A stretch of DNA of 64,000 nucleotides, taken from assembly GCA_965222485.1 (NCBI GenBank), contig CBDCUC010000040.1:496001-560000 (forward strand). The letters are read 5' to 3'. The notes beneath the pieces are model-generated. The model was given only the letters and a program-made list of their open reading frames with translations. It was not told where the DNA came from and searched no databases. The translations under genes were made by a program, and so were the position numbers. This DNA comes from CBDCUC01 sp965222485 (GTDB taxonomy: Bacteria > Pseudomonadota > Alphaproteobacteria > Rhizobiales > Hyphomicrobiaceae). Positions 9,375 through 17,321 of this stretch are shown here, piece by piece (position 1 is the stretch's first letter; the number at the start of each line of letters is the position of its first letter).

Positions 9375-9638
9375 ATGGAAGAAAAAATAGAAGTATCCGC
9401 CAATCGGCTTGCGTCTACCGCAAATACTGTCGAACAGGCCGCCGACGTTGTCCAGGAGGCTGCATCTCGTGTGGAAAGTAACGTCACACACGGGATTCAG
9501 CCTGATATCAATGAGCTTCGCATTTACATGAGCGAACTGAACGAGACCGCGGATGTTCGCCAGAAGCGTCTGCTTTGGGCAATTTGGGTGCTTATCGGAA
9601 TCAATCTGGTGACGTTGCTGGCCGTCGTGATGCGGTAG
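9375..9638 (+). CDS. Small membrane-anchored coiled-coil protein, unknown
   Basis: An 87-residue protein with an acidic, heptad-like N-terminal part (residues 1-62: EEKIEVSANRLASTANTVEQ and following) and one C-terminal membrane helix (about 65-85, LLWAIWVLIGINLVTLLAVV). This tail-anchored layout would expose the coiled coil to the cytoplasm. No family was recognised. The ATG follows a GTAA without a strong ribosome site. It is bounded by the leftward cupin gene and by the hypF remnant downstream. Confidence 0.6.
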   Translation: MEEKIEVSANRLASTANTVEQAADVVQEAASRVESNVTHGIQPDINELRIYMSELNETADVRQKRLLWAIWVLIGINLVTLLAVVMR

Positions 9639-9832
9639 GCTTACCTGCCATCCACCTTCACCGGGCCGGGTGCCTGTCCTTCGTCGGCCAACGCCACCGG
9701 CCGACCCTTACCTTGCCACTGCTTTTCTCTATTCGCCGGCTGAATGGCCCCCTGCCGTTTTTGCGGGCCGCGCGCGGTGCAGTCACGGGTCGTTTGGCCC
9801 TCTGTGGGTCCGGTGTATTGCGCTTTGCCGGT

Positions 9833-10141
9833 ATGTGGCACGGTGTTCTGATGGACCTGGCGTCCGGTATCGATGTGGGCGCCATAGCGGCACGCTTTCA
9901 CAAGACGATCATTGATGCCGTCGTAGCCACCGCCACCGACCTTGCTGCAACACATCGTCTGGACACGGTCGCGTTGTCAGGCGGCGTCTTTCAGAACAAG
10001 TTATTGTTTGAAGGGGTCGTCGATGGGCTCAAAGCCAGCGGGATTTCGACAATTCTTACGCACAGGCAGGTGCCTGCAAATGACGGCGGCATTTCATTAG
10101 GGCAAGCAGTCGTCTGCGCTGCAAGAATGTTGAAACTCTAG
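9833..10141 (+). pseudogene. hypF: C-terminal remnant of carbamoyltransferase HypF
   Basis: The last ~100 codons match the extreme C-terminus of HypF, the [NiFe]-hydrogenase maturation carbamoyltransferase. Visible are IAARFHKTIIDAVV, DTVALSGGVFQNKLLFE, TILTHRQVPANDGG and SLGQAVVCAAR. HypF is normally ~750 aa. Its acylphosphatase, zinc-finger and Sua5-like domains are absent: upstream sequence in this frame (from ~9640) does not resemble HypF, and no other hyp or hydrogenase gene is nearby. The frame remains open to the stop at 10141 and could be translated from ATG 9833, but the product could not be a functional HypF. Interpreted as a relic of a lost hydrogenase cluster. Confidence 0.75.
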
Positions 10142-10196
10142 ATTGAATTTCTGACGGTGAAGGCGCGGCGCAACTTAGCGAGCCGGACAAATGGAA

Positions 10197-10958
10197 CTAT
10201 TCAGCGCCGTACCTATGCAGGTTCATCCCATAGACCTGCAGCCAGTTCTTTGCCTCGTCCGTCCGCGGCGCTGTTTTTTGGACCAACGCCCAGAATTTCG
10301 GTCCGTGGTTCATTTCCGCCAGATGCGCCACCTCGTGTGCCGCCACATAATCCAGAACGAACGGTGGCGCCATAACGAGACGCCAGGAGAACGACAGTGC
10401 ACCGGTCGTCGAGCACGACCCCCAACGGCTGACCTGATCGCGCACACTCAAACGTTTCGGCCTAAGCTTGAGCCGTCTCGCGTGATAGATAACCGACCGA
10501 TCCAAATCTGCGCGTGCTTCTTCAAATAGCCAGTCGCGCAATCGCCGCGGCGCATGCTCACACGCGCCTGCAACATGGATTTCGCGACATCCGGCAGCTG
10601 ACTCGATGACCGAAACCGGACCATCGCAATCGCTGACATTCTTGGTCTTTTTTCCGTCGAAGACGACCCGGTGCACGACATCGCGCAACGGCATCAGTAT
10701 ATCGTTTTCAAACGGGACCGGCGCGGGCACGTTTCCCAATCGCTCGCGCACCCAGTCGATATGTTTGTGAACAAACGACTGCGCCTCGCCCAGATCACAT
10801 TGCGTGGGAAGTGTTACGATGACCGCTCGCCGGGTACGGCTGACGCGCAATGTGAGGCGCCGCGCAGCCGGATGCCGTCTCACCTCTATCGGTGCTTCGA
10901 GATCCCCAAGATATGGATCATCGAGTTTTGTGGAAGAAGAGGCGTTCCGCCTGCCCAT
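10197..10958 (-). CDS. YgjP/M48-type metallopeptidase (DUF45)
   Basis: A 253-residue soluble protein of the YgjP family. The zinc-protease motif HEVAHLAEMNH (HExxH with the family's third His) is followed by GPKFWALVQ. The preceding RWGSCSTTGALSFSWRLVMAPP block is the family hallmark. N-terminal beta-rich segment RRHPAARRLTLRVSR is also typical. No signal peptide, so cytoplasmic. Physiological substrate unknown. Confidence 0.88.
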   Translation of the reverse strand: MGRRNASSSTKLDDPYLGDLEAPIEVRRHPAARRLTLRVSRTRRAVIVTLPTQCDLGEAQSFVHKHIDWVRERLGNVPAPVPFENDILMPLRDVVHRVVFDGKKTKNVSDCDGPVSVIESAAGCREIHVAGACEHAPRRLRDWLFEEARADLDRSVIYHARRLKLRPKRLSVRDQVSRWGSCSTTGALSFSWRLVMAPPFVLDYVAAHEVAHLAEMNHGPKFWALVQKTAPRTDEAKNWLQVYGMNLHRYGAE

Positions 10959-11601
10959 TCTCTATCCCCGAATTAATCCCAGCGGTTTCACTTCACCATC
11001 GCGTCCGCGAAAACCAGCCAGCCGGCACAAATGTTTGCGTGCGCCCAACGTTGAGATGCAATCGATTATTGCGATCGGTCCGAATATCGAGCCGATTGCA
11101 TCTTCCGGTGCGCAAACGATTGGCTGTACCCCCACACGAGCAAACCCATATTCTCGTTATCGTCATCAGCCCTGATAGGCTGGCGACGCGAATACATGGA
11201 CTGCAAAATATGTCTAACAAGTGTTGGCCTATTGCCTCCAGTGGGAATAACCAAGAACATGCACGTGAGGCCTCGTGTGTTGCCAAAGCGCCCCAAACCC
11301 ACGTGGCCCGATTGCATCTTCGAACCGTGCAGGGTCCGCCCTGGCAAGCGGGTCTACTGCAATCGCACAGCCGTAAGAGTGTTTTTCATTCAGGCGTTTT
11401 CAGACGCTGCGACCAGCCAGAACCGAAGTCGCAAATCAGGTCGGTCTCACACCTAGGACTAATGACAGCCCACCGAAAGTCACGTCTGGCAGGAATGTGT
11501 TTCCTTTTCCAAAGAGCACATTGCCAACAAGGGCTTAGCACCAGGCTCGTCCTAACGCCGGTAGCACTTCAAGCAGCAACGTGTGGAAACAAAACGTGAA
11601 G
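10959..11601. other. Gene-free stretch, no recognised content
   Basis: About 640 bp between the 5' end of the YgjP-type gene and the 3' end of phaZ. Long open frames exist on both strands (for example + strand to 11599), but their translations are rich in Arg, Cys, His and Ser, resemble no family and lack ribosome sites. It may be decayed coding DNA. Confidence 0.5.
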
Positions 11602-13209
11602 TCAATGGTGGTGCCGAGGCGTGCACCGGCCTGCTCTTCGCTTGTCGCGATGCACCGCCGGCCCGGGCAGCAGACCCTCAAGCATCATTCGCCCAGCCAG
11701 TGCCCAAAGCTGTATCCCAAGCGCCATTGGCGGGACATCTTCTGGATCTGTTGTCGCAGGCACAGGCTGAGTGCTAGACACGTGCACGCACTCCCTTTCC
11801 ACAATCCGCTGAACATTTGATCCCAAACCACGCTCGCGTAGTTTTCGCGCCATCGGGTCCGGGGATTGGTCGTTAGCCGGCGCGAATGTGAATGCGACCG
11901 ATGCTACGTCTGCTCCGCTAGCAAGCCGTTTTCCTTTCGGCCGTGAGGCACTTTCAAATACGGGAATGCGGGAGGCACGGTGATCATGTTTGCGCATGAA
12001 CTGCATGATGCGCGGGGCAATGTCAGAATTGAATTTCGATCCGTTGAAGATACCGTAATGACCGACGCCGGGGCATGTGTAGTGTAATTTCTTCCCCGGT
12101 GCGATGCCTGGGGTCAGGTCAAGCGCTGCACGGCATTGCCCCAGGCCTGTAATATCGTCTTTTTCACCCTCAATCGTCATCAGAGCGGTTCGCTTGATTT
12201 GGGTGAGGTCCACTGGCTTGCCACGGTGGGTCATCTCGCCTTTGGCCAGTGAATGGCGCACGAAGACCGTATCGATTGTCTGCAGATAGAATTCCGCCGT
12301 AAGGTCCATGACGGCCAGGTATTCGTCATAGAACGACCGGTGCTTTTCAGCGGAGTCTCCATCGCCTTCGACAAGATGTTGGAATAGGTCCTTGTGTGCC
12401 TTGAAATGCCGGTCCAGGTTCATTGTCATGAATCCGGTAAGCTGCAGAAATCCCGGATAGACCTGTCTGCCTACCCCTAGATTTGGCCAAGGAACGGCGG
12501 TGATGACGTTGGCGCGGAACCAATCGGTACCACGCTGTTCGGCAAGATCATTTACTGCCGTAGGACTGACGCGCGTGTCGATTGGCCCGCCGGCGAGAAT
12601 GACGGAGCGTGGTACGGCCGCGTCCTGTTCTGCTTCCATCCGCGCAACCGCAGCCATCATCGGTACCGACGGCTGACAAACGGCGAAGACATGCACGTCG
12701 CCATTGAACTGGCGCAACATCTGCATCAGGTAATCGACGTAGTCTTCCAGATCGAAGGTGCCAGCCGCAAGCGGAACGTCGCGCGCATCCTGCCAGTCCG
12801 TAATATAGACTTCGTGATCCGGGAGAAGTGCTTCCACGGTGCCGCGGAGCAGCGTCGCGAAATGCCCCGACATGGGAGCGACTAGTACAATGCGCGGGTC
12901 CATGGCCCTGCGTGCCGCACTCAAGTCGCGTTTAAAATGCACCAGCCTGCAGAAAGGCTTGTTCCAGGCGACCTCTTCACTGACGGCAACTTGCTTTCCG
13001 TCGACCCGCGTCACGTCCAATCCAAACACCGGCTTGTTATATCGCCGGGTAGCGCGTTCAAAAACTTCACAGGCCGCGGCTGCATGTTTGCCCGCCGATG
13101 TATGTGACATTGGATTGAAGGGATGATTGAAAAACATCTTACACGAGCCAACCGCCACCCGCGCAGGCTTCACGGCAGCATGGCTCATCTCGTACCATTG
13201 ATAAATCAC
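11602..13209 (-). CDS. phaZ: Intracellular polyhydroxybutyrate depolymerase
   Basis: A 535-residue alpha/beta-hydrolase-like enzyme that degrades stored PHB granules in the cytoplasm. The family N-terminus (MIYQWYEMSHAA) supports the GTG start at 13209, with AAGGG just upstream. The nucleophile is a cysteine: FAVCQPSVP with Cys near residue 178, as in Ralstonia PhaZ1. A later GEKDDITGLGQ supplies the Asp region and CPGVGHYGIFNG the catalytic His. The C-terminal ~110 residues after MRKHDHRASR are an extra, low-conservation tail beyond the usual ~410-420 aa. PHB storage fits a serine-cycle methylotroph. Confidence 0.93.
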   Translation of the reverse strand: MIYQWYEMSHAAVKPARVAVGSCKMFFNHPFNPMSHTSAGKHAAAACEVFERATRRYNKPVFGLDVTRVDGKQVAVSEEVAWNKPFCRLVHFKRDLSAARRAMDPRIVLVAPMSGHFATLLRGTVEALLPDHEVYITDWQDARDVPLAAGTFDLEDYVDYLMQMLRQFNGDVHVFAVCQPSVPMMAAVARMEAEQDAAVPRSVILAGGPIDTRVSPTAVNDLAEQRGTDWFRANVITAVPWPNLGVGRQVYPGFLQLTGFMTMNLDRHFKAHKDLFQHLVEGDGDSAEKHRSFYDEYLAVMDLTAEFYLQTIDTVFVRHSLAKGEMTHRGKPVDLTQIKRTALMTIEGEKDDITGLGQCRAALDLTPGIAPGKKLHYTCPGVGHYGIFNGSKFNSDIAPRIMQFMRKHDHRASRIPVFESASRPKGKRLASGADVASVAFTFAPANDQSPDPMARKLRERGLGSNVQRIVERECVHVSSTQPVPATTDPEDVPPMALGIQLWALAGRMMLEGLLPGPAVHRDKRRAGRCTPRHHH

Positions 13210-13508
13210 GGCCCTTAGCCCCCCTCAGCCTTGGTCCCATCAAGTGATACGCTAAATGGAAACTATTACCCGCTCGCAGTTGAACTCTTCGCAGGTCTTT
13301 GTCGATATGTGCGCTTGATCGCAGATCAGTAATTGCGCTGGCGGCCACGTCACCCGTCTGACGCTGTGAGTTCTACGCTAAATTCTATAAGGCGAGTACG
13401 CATGGCAGCACAGCAAAATTTCGCCGCAACGCTGTCCAAAATCTAAAGTCATCAACATGATTCGCACGCCGAAACTGATTCGCAGCGCACGATCCGATGA
13501 CAACGCTA

Positions 13509-14126
13509 TTACAACCTCGGCCGAAGTAAAGAGTCCAATTTCGCGGGCGACGCCGGAAACCGAAGGTGTGCAATATATCTGCCTGACCGGTCCATCACAA
13601 AAAGCAGCGGATCGTAGGCAATCCGAATGTTGTTATCCGAATTAGCTGGACGCGAGAAGAAAATCTTGTAGGCCTTTGCCGCATCAGCAATGTTCTGTAC
13701 CGAACCGGTAAGGCCGATGAACGCGGGATGGTAGTCTGCCAGAAAGCGCTGAAGCACCTCCGGTGTGTCGAATTCAGGATCAAGTGTAATGAATACTGGT
13801 ACGATTTTTTTTGAATTTTCGCCCACTGAGTGAAGCCATTGAGACACGACCTGCATTGCGGCGGGCGTCAAGTTGACTGATCGCGTATAACCGAACAGCA
13901 CCAAGATATGGCCGCGATTCTCAAGATCAGCGTCCGTCGTCGCTTGCCCGAGATGGTTTACGAGCTTGAACGGACCGCCTATCTGCGCGACGCCGGTTAG
14001 CGACGGCGCCGGGTGTGCGACAGGCCCTGGCGGCTGAGGCCAGTGCCCGAGACCCACCAGTCCGCTTAGCGCACCCAGGAAAAAACCCCCGATAACGGCC
14101 GCCAATAGTCGTTTGCTGACAATCAT
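13509..14126 (-). CDS. SCO1/SenC family protein lacking copper ligands
   Basis: A 205-residue protein with one N-terminal membrane anchor (RLLAAVIGGFFLGALSGLVGL) and a thioredoxin-like SCO domain. Family features are kept: FGYT, ITLDPEFDTPEVLQRFLADY, FIGLTGS and VMDRSGRYIAHL. The copper-binding CxxxC that should follow FGYT reads S-V-N-L-T (Ser83, Thr87), and the distal His of the usual DHSA motif is replaced (AYDPLL). All three canonical Cu ligands are therefore missing. SenC/PrrC homologues often neighbour regB/regA, and this gene is divergent from regB. ATG 14126 is preferred to an upstream TTG. The role cannot be classical copper delivery; it could be structural, a sensor, or decaying. 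Confidence 0.82.
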   Translation of the reverse strand: MIVSKRLLAAVIGGFFLGALSGLVGLGHWPQPPGPVAHPAPSLTGVAQIGGPFKLVNHLGQATTDADLENRGHILVLFGYTRSVNLTPAAMQVVSQWLHSVGENSKKIVPVFITLDPEFDTPEVLQRFLADYHPAFIGLTGSVQNIADAAKAYKIFFSRPANSDNNIRIAYDPLLFVMDRSGRYIAHLRFPASPAKLDSLLRPRL

Positions 14127-14305
14127 ATCTGCGCCCGCGCTTTGCAATCGACAACAGTTAGGGACACTATCGGGAAATTCGACCCGTCACCAGTGTCGAA
14201 CAATAACCGGCTTGGCGTCTACCGAACGACAAGCTCCGAAGCATACCGCAGAAGTCTCGTGACAAGACCCGCTCATGTCACGTTTGGCAAAAAACGAGAG
14301 TTATT

Positions 14306-15640
14306 GTGCCGTCGATCAACACCCATTTAAACCGCATCGTTACGGAAAGCGGGGCAAGCACACTTCGGCTTCAGACAATTGTGCGCCTGCGCTGGATCGC
14401 CGTTTTTGGCCAACTCGTCGCAATCGCGTTCGTAAGCCTAGGCCTGGGCTTCGAGTTGCCCGTCGGCTACTGCATGACCGTCATTGCATTGTCGGCCTGG
14501 CTGAATGTCTACCTCCAAGTGCGCTATTCCGCGAGCCACCGGTTGTCGTTATCATTCGCCAGCGTTCTGCTTGCTTACGACATCTTTCAGTTGGCGGCGC
14601 TGCTCTACCTGACGGGCGGTATCGCAAATCCATTTACAATGTTGATCGTTGCGCCCGTTACCGTATCCGCCGCAACCTTGCCGCTGCGAAATACAATGGC
14701 GCTAGGGGTAATGGCAATTGCCGTGACGGCACTGCTTGTCACCAATTACATGCCATTGCCCTGGTTCAGCGAGTTGAGGTTCGAACTGCCGCTTTTTTAC
14801 AAGCTTGGCATCTTGGCTGCGGTGGCTGCCAACATCACCTTTCTTGCCCTTTACGCCTGGCGTCTAGCGACGGAAGGCAACGCGATGACGGCGGCGCTTG
14901 CTGCAACAGAAGCAATTCTTGCGCGCGAGCAACGCTTGCACGCTCTGGACGGTTTGGCGGCCGCCGCAGCCCACGAATTGGGCACCCCCTTGTCCACGAT
15001 CACCCTTATTACCAAGGAGATGGAACAGGATTCACGGTTGCCCGAGGCGTTTGGCGATGACGTGAGACTGTTGCGCGAGCAGGCGCTTCGCTGCCGCGAG
15101 ATCTTGCGCAAATTGACAAAAACTCCCGGTGCTCAGGACCCGATGCACGCTCGCTGGTCAATTCGCGAATTGCTGACAGAGGCCGCCGAACCATATAGCG
15201 GCGGAAATATATCGATCGATGTCGATATCGCGCCGACCGCGGCCGAGACAAAAGAGCCTGACGGCCTTCGCCTTCCCGGCGTCATTTACGGACTAGGAAA
15301 CATCATCGAAAACGCGTCCGATTTCGCCCAATCTCAAGTGAAGGTTAAAGCGAGGTGGGATGCACATACCGTGCTTGTAGAAATCATCGATGATGGTCCG
15401 GGATTTTCGCCTGAGATCATGGACTCTCTGGGCGAGCCGTATGTTACGACCCGCGCCGCAGGTTCGCACAAGCCGGGTGGTGAGGCTTCCGGTCTAGGGC
15501 TGGGTTTCTTCATTGCCAAGACATTGTTGGAGCGCTCAGGTGCGGATCTGTCGTTGTCAAATCGCCCCGATCCCGAGCGCGGCGCCGTTGTGCGAATAAG
15601 CTGGCCGCGTGAAGCCTTCTTGCACGGCCCAGCCGCGTAG
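14306..15640 (+). CDS. regB: Redox-sensing histidine kinase RegB/PrrB/ActS
   Basis: A 444-residue sensor kinase with about six N-terminal membrane helices (residues ~25-190). The RegB-specific quinone-sensing heptapeptide GGIANPF is intact near residue 104. The H-box reads AAHELGTPLS with the phospho-His near 223. A redox-active cysteine lies near 263 (ALRCREIL), equivalent to Cys265 of Rhodobacter RegB. The ATP lid is complete (NIIENASDFA, DDGPGFSPE, GLGLGFFIA). GTG start with GAGAG upstream. It acts with the RegA-type regulator downstream to control redox-linked genes such as carbon assimilation and respiration. Confidence 0.93.
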   Translation: MPSINTHLNRIVTESGASTLRLQTIVRLRWIAVFGQLVAIAFVSLGLGFELPVGYCMTVIALSAWLNVYLQVRYSASHRLSLSFASVLLAYDIFQLAALLYLTGGIANPFTMLIVAPVTVSAATLPLRNTMALGVMAIAVTALLVTNYMPLPWFSELRFELPLFYKLGILAAVAANITFLALYAWRLATEGNAMTAALAATEAILAREQRLHALDGLAAAAAHELGTPLSTITLITKEMEQDSRLPEAFGDDVRLLREQALRCREILRKLTKTPGAQDPMHARWSIRELLTEAAEPYSGGNISIDVDIAPTAAETKEPDGLRLPGVIYGLGNIIENASDFAQSQVKVKARWDAHTVLVEIIDDGPGFSPEIMDSLGEPYVTTRAAGSHKPGGEASGLGLGFFIAKTLLERSGADLSLSNRPDPERGAVVRISWPREAFLHGPAA

Positions 15641-15792
15641 CTGGAATCACGTCTGTGCGGCGCGTTTATTCTGTCACCCGGTGACGTCATGCACTATGCT
15701 GCCGAGCTGCGGAATTATCCTTTTGCGCATCAATGGACTTGGCGTTCAGAGTTATAGCGCTATAACTAAACCTCTACCGGAGGATATTTAAG

Positions 15793-16356
15793 GTGACAGA
15801 GGATCTTTCGTTCCGCCAGGATGAATTGCCGGAAGACAGCTCGCTCATCATTGTCGACGACGACAGAGCGTTCCTTCAGCGCATGGTCCGTGCCATGGAG
15901 AGCCGGGGATTTTCGGTTCGCGGCGCTGAGACTGTAGAGGCCGGCATAGAGCTAATACGGCAGGAGCCGCCCGCTTTCGCTGTCGTCGATATGCGTCTTG
16001 AGGATGGCAACGGATTGGACGTCATTGCCGAACTATCGCATACCCGGCCAAACGCACGGGCTATTGTTTTGACCGGCTATGGAAATATTGCCACGGCAGT
16101 GTCGGCTGTAAAACTTGGCGCTGTCGATTATTTGGCAAAACCCGCTGATGCGGACGAGGTGACAGATGCGCTCTTGGCGCCGCCGAATTCGAAGGCTGCG
16201 CCTCCGGAAAATCCCATGTCGGCAGACCGGGTGCGTTGGGAACACATCCAGCGCGTCTATGAACTTTGCAACAGAAACGTGTCGGAGACCGCGCGCCGCC
16301 TCAATATGCACCGGCGCACATTGCAACGGATATTGGCGAAACGCGCACCGCGTTGA
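15793..16356 (+). CDS. regA: Response regulator RegA/PrrA/ActR
   Basis: A 187-residue regulator with a receiver domain (IIVDDDRAF; phospho-acceptor Asp in AVVDMRLEDGNG; Lys in YLAKPA) and a C-terminal Fis-type helix-turn-helix (NVSETARRLNMHRRTLQRIL), the hallmark of the ActR/RegA family. A short proline-rich linker joins them. GTG start at 15793 with GGAGG upstream. It lies 152 bp after regB, so it may have its own promoter. The receiver is complete, unlike the pseudo-receiver of the LuxR-type protein at 43168. Confidence 0.94.
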   Translation: MTEDLSFRQDELPEDSSLIIVDDDRAFLQRMVRAMESRGFSVRGAETVEAGIELIRQEPPAFAVVDMRLEDGNGLDVIAELSHTRPNARAIVLTGYGNIATAVSAVKLGAVDYLAKPADADEVTDALLAPPNSKAAPPENPMSADRVRWEHIQRVYELCNRNVSETARRLNMHRRTLQRILAKRAPR

Positions 16357-16386
16357 GAACCGTTTGCAAACATCTGGCGAGGGTTG

Positions 16387-16929
16387 CTAGTCCGCCGCGT
16401 TTTCGCCATCGGCGTTGCGGGTAAGCGCGTCGATCTCAAGCTGAGTTTTTAGGTCCGGGTCCATAACCCTCGATAGTCTGTGCGCCGCAGATCGCGCAAA
16501 TAAGATCATCATTGCCTTGCGCCGACCGCCGGCCAACTTATCCTCAGGTGCGTTACGCACCACTTCCCCCCCGAATTTGTCGGCAAAAATGAGCCCCGCC
16601 TCCTCCGGCAGAACTTCGATCGGAAAATCCGGCGCAACCGCGAAAAAGAAGCGGTCGCAGTAGTCTTGGTACTCCGGCCACTTGGTATCTGCTCGGAAGT
16701 CCTCAAGCGAGGACTTGATCTCCACCATCCATATTTCACCGGACCCGGAAAGACCCGTCACATCCGCCCGCCGTCCGTTCGCCAGGACCAGTTCGCAAAC
16801 ACTGGCAAGACCGTGCGAAGAAAGAAGTCTCACGACGCCTCTTTGAATGTTGGCAGCGCGTTGCGACTGCCGGCCATCGATAGGTACGCTGACTGTCTTT
16901 AGTTCTGGGGTCTGCCGCTGGTGTGCCAT
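16387..16929 (-). CDS. mmcB: MmcB family DNA repair protein
   Basis: A 180-residue PD-(D/E)xK-like protein. Characteristic blocks are IQRGVVRLLSSHG, ELVLANGRRADVTG, MVEIKSSLEDFRADTKWPEY and CDRFFFAV. In Caulobacter MmcB is an SOS-independent, mitomycin-C-related repair factor. The nuclease-like catalytic set (Asp in RRADV, E-x-K in VEIKS) is present. It converges with regA. No LexA box was identified upstream. Confidence 0.85.
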   Translation of the reverse strand: MAHQRQTPELKTVSVPIDGRQSQRAANIQRGVVRLLSSHGLASVCELVLANGRRADVTGLSGSGEIWMVEIKSSLEDFRADTKWPEYQDYCDRFFFAVAPDFPIEVLPEEAGLIFADKFGGEVVRNAPEDKLAGGRRKAMMILFARSAAHRLSRVMDPDLKTQLEIDALTRNADGENAAD

Positions 16930-17321
16930 CGAACTGCCACTTCTCGATGCAAGCTGCGCCGCGTGTATGCGAGTAAACGGACCTGTTGATTTGAAGGGTC
17001 CACATATGTTCCGTCAATCTAATATGGAATTGCAGGCCCGGGGGGAAGTGGGTCTCCATCTTTTCGCTGGAACTACACAAAATTCCAAGGTGTAGATTGC
17101 TGCCCGTCTTGCCGAAGCGCGTCAGCAGTTAAGGCGAGCACGCAACCGTTTTGGGGAGCGAGTTCTGTTCGCGTTGCGTCTGTTGCCGTGGTAGACCATC
17201 CGACTGTTGGGGGGGGGCTGGCGGGCTCTGAAGACGGTCATTCTGCCGGCAAGTCCTAGCCAGTTGTCGGGTCTTAATGTTCAGGCAAACAACCAGAAAT
17301 AAGGGTGAACAGCGCTAATCC
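16930..17321. other. Gene-free gap before the Lon-like operon
   Basis: About 390 bp between divergent genes. It contains a run of nine G at about 17210 and no recognised gene. Promoters for mmcB and for the Lon-like operon should lie here. Confidence 0.45.

Noticed and set aside
10892..11599. 235-codon open frame on the plus strand
   Set aside because: It overlaps the start of the YgjP-type gene, has composition unlike the neighbours (rich in Arg, Cys, His, Ser), no ribosome site and no family resemblance.
17200..17222. Nine-G run as a phase-variation tract
   Set aside because: It lies in a non-coding gap over 100 bp from the next start with no visible link to a promoter spacer, so there is no basis for a switching role.
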